This document shows, piece by piece, positions 56,509 to 64,000 of a DNA stretch of 64,000 nt (its first letter is position 1; each line of letters opens with the position of its first letter). The stretch is from Cryptomeria japonica (lineage: Eukaryota; Streptophyta; Pinopsida; Cupressales; Cupressaceae): NCBI RefSeq assembly GCF_030272615.1, contig NC_081412.1, positions 685,450,583 to 685,514,582 on the forward strand, written 5' to 3'. The notes below the pieces were generated by a model. It saw only the letters and a list, made by a program, of their open reading frames with translations, was not told where the DNA came from and made no database searches. Made by a program: the position numbers and the translations under genes.

Positions 56509-57958
56509 ATGCCTACTTCTCCTAGAACTCATGGTAAACCTCAACGATTACTTCAAACACCACTAGTCAAGCCAGCATGCACTTTGATGCCTTTCATCGT
56601 TGGAAAGAGTCAAGAAGAAGAGACCAAAGATGAGGACTTAGCAGAATGGATCTATAAAGACCCCATCACCACGAAGATTCCACATGCTAAGCTTCCCAAA
56701 GATCAATATGGCAAGGGCCTTCTCATTATGCAAAGAATGGGTTATGATGGTCAGAGTGCTTTGGGACCTTGCAAGCAAGGAAGACATGAACCATTGCAGC
56801 CAAAATTAAAGCCCAAAGATAACACAGGTTTAAGCTTTCAAAAGGAGATCCTTCTTAAACTCAAATTCAAAGGAAAACCCAACAAAATACTATACAAGCC
56901 TATTACAAAGAGGCCACCTTTGATTATATCAACAACAACATGCACCATAACAACTACCCCATTGAGGCTAAACGTCCTACCAATAACATCCACAACACCA
57001 ATCATCCCACCAATCAAACCCACAATCCCATCAACCACAGCAACCGCATCAACAACACCACTATCACTATCAGAACCCCCAGTAGTATCAATGACACTAG
57101 CAATTCCAGCAAAAGTAGCAGATTCAACACTATCGATACTCCCCGTATCGGATTCACTGATCCCTATAATTCTTCCTGCAGTACCAATCATTCCATCTAT
57201 CCAAGTACATCATCCAATCACACTTGTAGTGTTTAACTCAAAGGACATCCTAGTATGGTATAGTAACTGGATACTGGAAAGTGACTCAGAGACTGACTCA
57301 CATGAGTGGGAATTTGATTATGTCGAGCTTAATAATTCAGATGAGGAAGACACATCACTACCTCCACCTTGCAAAGACATCCCTGTTTATGGAGAAGCAC
57401 ATATAAAGACCTCTTGAGTTCCTGAATTGAAAACATCTTCCACAGACCCTACATCACATCCTACGCCTGATTCTGACAGGGAGAGTACCATCAATTACTT
57501 CACCATAACGTCTTAACCCTCACTGACACCTCTAACAAACTTAACCTAATTGATTAGGTAATGCCCATTATCCATCCCGAACTCATTGAATGGAACCAAC
57601 CTAATCCACCATGCCTTGACCATTTCCAAAACGATGAGGCGATCATTGACTTTTTGGAACTACAAGATAAAATACCAAGTGGGGATCACAAAGTTGGATT
57701 CACCATTTAACTTAATAGCACAACATACTTTGGGGCGGATGCCAAACCTTTCAGCTGCAAAAATATAACAATAAAACATGGATCTTCCAGTGAAATCACA
57801 CTGTGGCACTGTTTGATCCCATAAAAGTAAAAAGAAAGAGCATATCCAATGGTAAAAACCTCTTTGAGGTGCCTGAGGATGGAAGGTTTGACATTCTCCC
57901 CTCTAGTACACAGTAGGAACGATCGACAATCCTTATTGAGGAAACCAAAGAATACAAC
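56509..57958 (+). pseudogene. element H G-patch domain and spacer
   Basis: A frame shift leads to an open stretch at 56,509-57,417. At about 56,700-56,820 KGLLIMQRMGYDGQSALGP...GRHEPLQP matches a G-patch: Gly-rich spacing, MGY and the G..EP end. G-patches occur after protease in betaretroviruses and in some plant Tat-type elements and bind nucleic acid or helicases. A Thr/Pro/Ile/Ser-rich spacer (56,930-57,230) made of short repeats and an acidic segment follow. The region 57,418-57,958 links to RT with several stops and frame changes (for example IIHPELIEWNQPNPPCLDHFQ in another frame). Confidence 0.7.
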
Positions 57959-59270
57959 ATGGGGACTCCTGAAACTCCTCACCAAATACATCTGGCATCT
58001 CTTTTAACTCTGGAGGAAGAACCTAATTTTATCAAATTCTTTCAAAAGCGCCAGATCAATTTTGCATGGTCATATGCAGACATGTCTGGTCTTGATCCGT
58101 ATTTAGTCATGCATCACCTCACCATAGTAGAAGGAGCCAAGCTTGTCAAACAAAAGCTTCACAAGATGCATCCCCAGATTGCGGTACTAGTCAAAGCAGA
58201 ACTTAAGAAATTCCTGGATGTTGGTTTCATTAGACCAATTGATTATGCAGATTGGATATCCAATCTTGTGCCTATCGGCAAACCCAATGGGGGCATCTAT
58301 ATCTGTACTAACTTCAGAGATCTAAATAAGGCATGTCCTAAAGATGACTTCCCTCTCCCAAACATCGACATAATAGTGGACCTAACAGCAGGACATGCCA
58401 TGCTTTCACTCATGGATGGCTTTTTAGGGTACAACCAGATAAAGATTGCACCATAGGATCAACATAAGATGACCTTCACATGTCCATGGGGAACATACTG
58501 CTGGAATGTAATGCCTTTTGGTCTAAAGAATGTAGGAGAAACCTATCAAAGGGAAATGACCACCATCTTCCATGACATGATGCATACCATAATGGAAGAT
58601 TATGTTGATGACTTACTGGCAAAATCACTCACAAGAGATTTTCATCTAGAAATATTAGAGAAAATCTTTGACAGACTAGAACAATATCATGTTTGACTCA
58701 ACCAAAAGAAATGTGTCTTTGGAGTAACCTCAGGGAAGCTTCAAGGATACATTGTCTCAAGCAAAGGCATTGAGGTCGACCCAACAAAGGTCAAAGCAAT
58801 CATGAACATGCCACCACCAAAGAACATCAGTCAGCTCAAGACATTACAAGGGCGACTTCAATCCATCCGAAGATTCATTGCACAACTGGTAGATAAGTGT
58901 CACCCTTTTACACACCTACTACACAAGAACATCCGCTTTCAATGGGATACCAAATACCAACAAGTATTCCAGATGCTTACTGACTATCTCATGAATACAC
59001 CATTGCTGATCCCACCAGATCCGAGTAGACCTTTATTACTCTATATTTCAGCAACAAGTACAACATTGGGTATACTACTAGCTCAACACAATGCAGAAGG
59101 GAAAGAGTGTGTTGTTTACTACATCTCTTGCACACTAGTTGGCTATGAATTTAATTACACACCTATTGAGCGAGCTTGCCTAGCAGTAATCTTGGTAGCC
59201 ACTAAGCTGAGGCACTATCTGTTAACACATAAAGTACAACTCATTGCCAAAATCGATCCACTAAAGTACT
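57959..59270 (+). pseudogene. pol: element H reverse transcriptase
   Basis: Blocks in order: FAWSYADMSGLDP..VMHHL, VKQKLHKMHPQIAVLVKAELKKFLDVGFI, WISNLVPIGKPNGGIYICTNFRDLNKACPKDDFPLPNID, LSLMDGFLGYNQIKIAP, then a TAG where the next residue is usually Glu, TFTCPWGTYCWNVMPFGLKNVGETYQR, and catalytic YVDD at 58,601-58,612. Another stop lies at 58,694. LQGRLQSIRRFI and the RNase H entry follow. YVDDLL.KS and KACPKDDFPLP are typical of Tat rather than Athila. It shares this role with element A's RT but belongs to another branch. Confidence 0.88.
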
Positions 59271-59930
59271 TACTTAGTAAAGCAACATTGACAGGCCTCT
59301 TGGCCAAATGGGTGATGATTCTCAGTGAATTTGACATCGAGTATGTGGACCGTAAGGCTATCAAGGGTCAATTTATTACAGATCAGTTGGTCGATGCACC
59401 ACTCATAGGCGATCATCCTCTCATTTCCAATTTTCCAGATGAAGAGATCTTCATGATCACAACAACACAACCATGGAAACTATACTTTGATGGTTCATAC
59501 ACTAGGCATGGCTTAGGGGCAGGCATTTTGTTTATCACACCTCAAGGTGACAGCATCCCGAAGTCTTATAGGCTCACATTTCCATGCACAAATAACATAA
59601 TAGAATATGAGGCCTTGATCACAGGACTCCGACTAGTCATACAATGGAAATTAAAAGAGCTACAGATATATGGTGACTCCCAACTGGTCATTCAACAAGC
59701 AACAGATGAATATCAGACCAAGGATGATAAACTCATGTTGTAGAAACAAATGATGGACAAATTAAAAGCATCATTCACTACTATCACCTTTGAGCAGATA
59801 CCCAGAGATCATAATCGAGCTATTGACGCTATGGATACCACTGCATCTCTCCTAGATCTTCCATAGAATTCAACACGCTACGAGTTCTTGGTAGAACAAC
59901 TTTGGATTCCCCAAATCTGAGATGATATGT
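59271..59930 (+). pseudogene. pol: element H dual RNase H (second, Tat-specific domain)
   Basis: The first RNase H (about 58,960-59,340) contains LLLYISATSTTLGILLAQ, EFNYTPIERACLAVI and LAKWVMILSEFDIEYVDRKAIKGQ. The catalytic Asp is replaced (LYISATS where LYLAVS or LYVDAS-like forms occur), which is usual for Tat. A second RNase H then starts at about 59,471 with WKLYFDGSYTRHGLGAGI (Asp), NNIIEYEALITGLRLV (Glu) and LQIYGDSQLVIQQ (Asp). This extra domain defines the Tat lineage. It ends near a TAG at about 59,741, and the remaining linker (to 59,930) has further stops. Confidence 0.85.
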
Positions 59931-61211
59931 TGCCTTGTTGGTTCTGAATCCCCTTGGTATGGTGAGTTCTACACCTATCTTTGTGATCACACACTTCCTC
60001 CTAACCAATCAAATAACCAACGTAAAACTTTCATTCGCCAAACCACTCGATATACCATTATTGCTGAAACCCTATACCGATGCAGTCTTGATGGTACTCT
60101 CTTTTGATTTTTGGAACAAGATGAGATAACAAAGGCCTTGGAAGAGGTACATGAAGGAATTTGTGGAACTCATGCAAGCGGTTTGTCACTAGCCAAGAAA
60201 CTCATGCGCACTGGATACTATTGGCCATCCATGGAAAAAGACTCCTACTATTTTGTCAGAAAATGCAAGAAATGCCAAGTTCATGGAGACCTGATACATG
60301 CACCAGCACAGGAATTTCAACCAATCATAACACCATGGCCCTTTTGTCAATGGGGACTTGACCTTATGGGTAAAATCCATCCATCTTCATCCAATAGCCA
60401 CAAATTCATTATTACAACCATCGAATACTTCACAAAATGGATCTACGTTGTTCCACTTACCCAAGTCACCGGCAAGCAGGTTGCCTCATTCATCCTTAAT
60501 TACATCATCTGCCGATATGGTGTACCCATGTCCATCATCATAGATAACAGGCTTCCATTCAAGAATCAGGATGTCCGTGAGCTCTGTGAGAAGTTTCACA
60601 TCTAACACCGCTTTTCCACTCCCTATTACCCACAAGGAAATGGTCAGGATGAAGCATCAAACGAGAACATATTAAGAATCCTAAAGAAGACAGTCAGTGA
60701 TGTCGACCGTGATTGGCATGTTCAATTGAATCCAGCACTCTGGGCGTATCAAACTAGCATTTGAACCCCTATAGGCGCAACCCCCTACTCACTGGTCTAT
60801 GGAGCAAAAGTCATCCTTCCTATTGAGGTTGAGATACCATCTCTATGGGTTTCCTTGCATAATCTCATAGATGATGAAGCATACAGAGTCTTATGTCTCC
60901 AATATTTAGAGCTACTTGATGAGAAACAACAAGTTGCATACAATCACCTCAAAGCTTATCAGCAGCGCATGAGCAGAAGTTATAATCATCAAGTTAGATC
61001 TCGCACATTTGAGGTAGGTGATCTTGTTCTAAGAGAGAATCCTCATAACCAACCAAACAGAGAACATCAGGGAAAATTTGAATCAAACTGATTGGGTCCA
61101 TATGTTATCATTGTTGTATTTGGGTTTGGGATATATCAATTGACTACTTCAGAAGGCGAACCGCTAGAAGATCCGATCAACAACATGCACCTCAAACGGT
61201 TTTATACTTAA
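59916..61211 (+). pseudogene. element H integrase
   Basis: Frame changes before it. The zinc domain has H..H in EVHEGICGTHASG and C..C in VRKCKKCQVHGD. The core has FCQWGLDLMGKI (Asp), SIIIDNRLPF (second Asp; ordinarily DNG.QF) and, after a TAA at about 60,603, STPYYPQGNGQDEASN, with the third catalytic Glu possibly at DEASN where AEASN is usual. The C-terminus has TPYSLVYGAK..LPIEVEIPSL, YNHQVRSRTFEVGDLVLR and a GPYVI..VFGFGIYQL block up to TAA at about 61,211. Stops at about 60,105, 60,603, 60,762 and 61,089 disable it. Confidence 0.85.
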
Positions 61212-61629
61212 GCTGCACAGAGCATCAGAATCCCATACATATCAAGAAAAACACCAAAAACATTCAGAAAAATATCCTAAAGAAAATGCAAAAACATCAA
61301 AAAAAGTAAAGAAAAATCATGCATCCAAATGGTGAACAACTACTCCGGTGGCACCTTGGGTAAGAGCGATGGTGAAAACCTGGCAAACACGCACCACTCG
61401 TAAAGGCTATGGCTCCATTATCTTTCAAGCTTGTTGCGATCACATTCATTGCATCCACACATCCATCCATCCAAACCATGACTTGGTATTGATCTGCAAT
61501 CAAGGATAGTATTCCATGCATCTTGCATCCCTCTTTTTCATAGTCATGTCTAAACTGGGGGCAAATGCCCTTAATCTATTTGATGGAAGTGGATTATGCA
61601 TTACTTGTGATTCATTGAGTTCTTCATTC
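61212..61629 (+). other. element H post-integrase region
   Basis: A-rich CAAAAACATC words, then a GC-richer part (61,330-61,430) with GGCTATGGCTCC, then CTAAACTGGGGGCAAATGCCC at 61,552-61,572, which looks like an internal purine tract. The order resembles element B 12,500-12,760. No gene supported. Confidence 0.5.
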
Positions 61630-61830
61630 AAAAATGTCTCACAAAATACCAAAAACATTAAAAACTGTCTCACAAAATACCAAAAACATTGAAACCTGTC
61701 TCACAAAATCCAAAAACATTCAAAACAATCATCAAAAATCCAAAAACATTCAAAACAATCATCACAATACCGAAAACATTGGAAAATTATCTCACAAAAT
61801 CCAAAAACATTTTGAAAACATCAAAAATCA
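61630..61830 (+). repeat. CCAAAAACATT tandem array
   Basis: Seven to eight units of about 20-37 bases built on TCACAAAATACCAAAAACATT. It is the equivalent of the A-rich array in element B at 13,595-13,770. Confidence 0.8.
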
Positions 61831-63830
61831 ATCAAAAACATGGTAGCTCTTTTGTACATATGCATCCAAGCAGATACCAAACAAACGTTGTGAAATACTC
61901 AAATGATGACCACTTCTCACATTGACCAAACAATCAACATCAAACTGCAAACCTATCTTCACAAGGATGCATCCTTCCTTACCAAAACCAAGACAAGATG
62001 ACATTTTCTTTGACAAGAAAATTATGTTTAAGCTATTAAGTACTTGGTCAGTTTGTTAGTTATTTATTCATTTATATCAAGTTCCTATGCTACTCCGGGA
62101 TATCCACAAGTGATTAGAGTGGCCGGGATGGTTCCTAGGCATTGTTTATATGTCTTCTGTGAATTATTCCAATGAAATTTTGGGGCATGTACTAATGGTG
62201 TCTACGTGGGAAGTTCACTAATCTACGTGGGAATTAGTCATGGATCACTATGGCTTGCTGACTACAGCGTATACCTCGACCATATGAGCATGAACCATTA
62301 TCGAGGGTCCATATTATTTATTCTTTATTTATTTTTTTTGTTTGTAGGTACAATGCTCCATCCTTGGTTCCTACTACCTCATCCAAGTTCGATATTATCA
62401 TGCTCAATGATGAAAATAAAAGCATTATGGATCGTCACTCCATCTCATCTATTTATATTGCATTCCATTGCATTTCACCCATTCATTTAATCATTCATTA
62501 TTCATATGCATGGTTTTGTATGCAAGTGTGAACAAGATTTATATGAGAAGTTATGTGAAAAATGAGTTGGTCTTGGATACAATCATGACAGAGTACTCTG
62601 ATACATCATCAGTGCATCATGCAAAAGTTTAAAAAACCTTGCATTCATATATCATAATCACATCATCATTTCATTACATTTAGTTTCATTTGTGTAAGCC
62701 GAGTTCATTATCATTTACTTGCATATAAGTTTTATTAAATTCTTAAAATCTTCCTTAGCATGCATTTCATATCATTTAGTTGCATTTAAATACATATAGT
62801 TCATTATCATTCATTTACATTAACATCATTATATCATTTCATCATTGCACAAATCATGGCATTTAGGTTCATCTTTATGATAAAATTCCTCATCATTTCA
62901 TTTACTATCATTATTAACCATTACTATGATTCATTTAGTGTTAGTTACCGATCATCATTTATCATCATTTAAAAACTTGTTTACCCTGCATTTGCTTAGA
63001 TTCCCATAGTTGCATGGATTTATATATCTATCCATTAGTTAAGTGCATTCATCTATATATCTAGTGTATTCTTATACTCATTCATCTCATTTCATGTAGG
63101 ATTCATTAAAATGCATTCATTTTCTTTTTAATTGTATTAAGGTACAATTATTCAGTTCTCATAAAGTTGCATTATCATAACATTACCATTTTCACTTAGC
63201 TATATTTTATCAACATTTAGAATCATAACAAAAACCATTTTGTTTTAAACATTGGTTTATACATTATACATATGCATTCATTTAGAAATCATCATATAAA
63301 CATTTTTACCTTACATTTGTTTATCCATATTACATTCATTTTTAACCATCTAGATGCATTTACATAAATCAAAAAACATGTTACATCATAACATCATTGC
63401 ATATCATTATCTCATAAAGTACATAATACTGTCTATATCATCGTTAGCATTATTTCATCATGAATACATCATCATGGCATTACATACATAAGGCATTACA
63501 TCAACAAATCATGCACATCAACCTGCATCCACCTATTAGCATCACATTCATAAAACATGCATGTAGACATCATGTAGGAATAAATCATCATGAAACATGT
63601 ATAAATCAATCATCTCATCAACACATCCATATAGCAAGTACAAGTATCCATCTAAGAATAAATCATAATATCATCATCCTGCATACATCCATACATATCA
63701 CCAAAATGCATATCAACACAAAAATATGGGATCTCCTCATATATCATATCATATCACCAAAAACATACATGTATCAGAGTACAATGAAGTCCAAAATATC
63801 GGCTACCAAGAGCCATCCAAGACATAGTCC
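61831..63830 (+). other. element H 3' noncoding region, CAT-rich
   Basis: 62,160-62,310 contains a direct repeat of CTACGTGGGAA (62,203-62,213 and 62,223-62,233). From 62,640 to about 63,830 the strand is dominated by CATT, CATCA and ATCAT steps. The open frame at 63,460-63,837 is a product of this composition. This corresponds to B 14,600-15,500 and indicates that the 3' LTR lies beyond the window. Confidence 0.55.
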
Positions 63831-63865
63831 AAAATGACAATGTAAAAGCATACAAGAATGTCTTG

Positions 63866-64000
63866 TTAGATACCACTCTGACTGGATGCTGCACCATCAT
63901 CACCACCTGCTCCCCCACTATCCCCCGCACCACCTGATCTATCTCTCCATGGAGGACCCATCACACCCCCACTGCTCTACATCCTCTGAGACCACTTTGA
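63866..64000 (-). pseudogene. possible antisense ORF end at window edge
   Basis: On the minus strand a frame from the edge reads through one TAG (63,977-63,979), then about 36 codons rich in Gly, Ser and Asp (MGPPWRDRSGGAGDSGG) and ends at TAA 63,866-63,868. Base composition is clearly GC-richer than the surrounding CAT-rich DNA. Antisense ORFs between integrase and the 3' LTR are known in some Tat elements. Only this tail is visible, so the call is weak. Confidence 0.25.

Larger units (their letters stand above)
49768..64000 (+). mobile_element. element H: Tat-lineage Ty3/gypsy retrotransposon, 3' end beyond the window
   Basis: 5' LTR 49,768-51,217, tRNA-Trp primer site, a 2.7-kb leader, then gag, protease, G-patch, RT, RNase H, a second RNase H and integrase, ending near 61,211. 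A 3' noncoding region reaches the window edge, and no second copy of the LTR appears. The second RNase H after the first is the hallmark of the Tat lineage. Stops and frameshifts make it inactive. More than 14.2 kb is visible, so the full element should exceed 15.6 kb. Confidence 0.88.

Noticed and set aside
63460-63837. 125-codon His/Ile/Thr-rich open frame
   Set aside because: Produced by the CAT-rich low-complexity sequence of the element H 3' region.

Overview
The window is plant nuclear DNA made almost entirely of nested transposable elements. I see no housekeeping gene, tRNA or rRNA. It is AT-rich, the LTRs are 1.2-1.45 kb, elements sit inside elements up to three deep, and most coding frames carry many nonsense codons. 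This fits a large-genome seed plant. A gymnosperm is my guess from the overall style, not something the sequence proves.

Layout. 1-4,854: relic DNA with a coiled-coil pseudogene piece and a LINE 3' end. 4,855-26,487: element A, an old Athila-like Ty3/gypsy element (5' LTR, tRNA-Asp-type primer site, gag, protease, RT, RNase H, integrase, a long third ORF, purine tract, truncated 3' LTR). Its gag is split by element B (6,679-17,920), a young non-autonomous LTR element with 1,444/1,445-bp LTRs, the 5-bp target duplication ATATC, an 8.35-kb internal region without pol, and many tandem arrays. Element A's 3' LTR is cut by another LTR-like start (C, 26,488).

26.8-49.7 kb: region D. It holds two convergent multi-exon genes between flanks that share a palindromic 14-bp repeat and look like diverged inverted copies of each other. 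I interpret it as one large DNA transposon of uncertain family. The plus-strand gene (27,154-29,731) has many small phase-0 exons. The minus-strand gene (49,293 down to 32,200) is broken by a Ty1/copia element E (33,491-40,094, TSD ATAGA) and a LINE F (41,007-48,586, 17-bp TSD). LINE F contains a solo LTR G (45,052-46,232, TSD CTCAT). A 359-bp tandem repeat lies between the two genes.

49,768 to the right edge: element H, a Tat-lineage Ty3/gypsy element (LTR, tRNA-Trp primer site, gag, protease, G-patch, RT, two RNase H domains, integrase) whose 3' LTR lies beyond the window. B and H have related LTRs, colinear noncoding regions and a nearly identical 43-nt hairpin segment, so B looks like a non-autonomous partner of H-like elements, although the two use different tRNA primers.

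The most interesting points are: (1) region D with its two genes and palindromic subterminal repeats; (2) an accessory protein domain shared by the third ORF of gypsy element A and by an ORF placed after RNase H in LINE F; (3) the B/H partnership with a conserved leader hairpin; and (4) stop codons that mostly look like methyl-cytosine decay.
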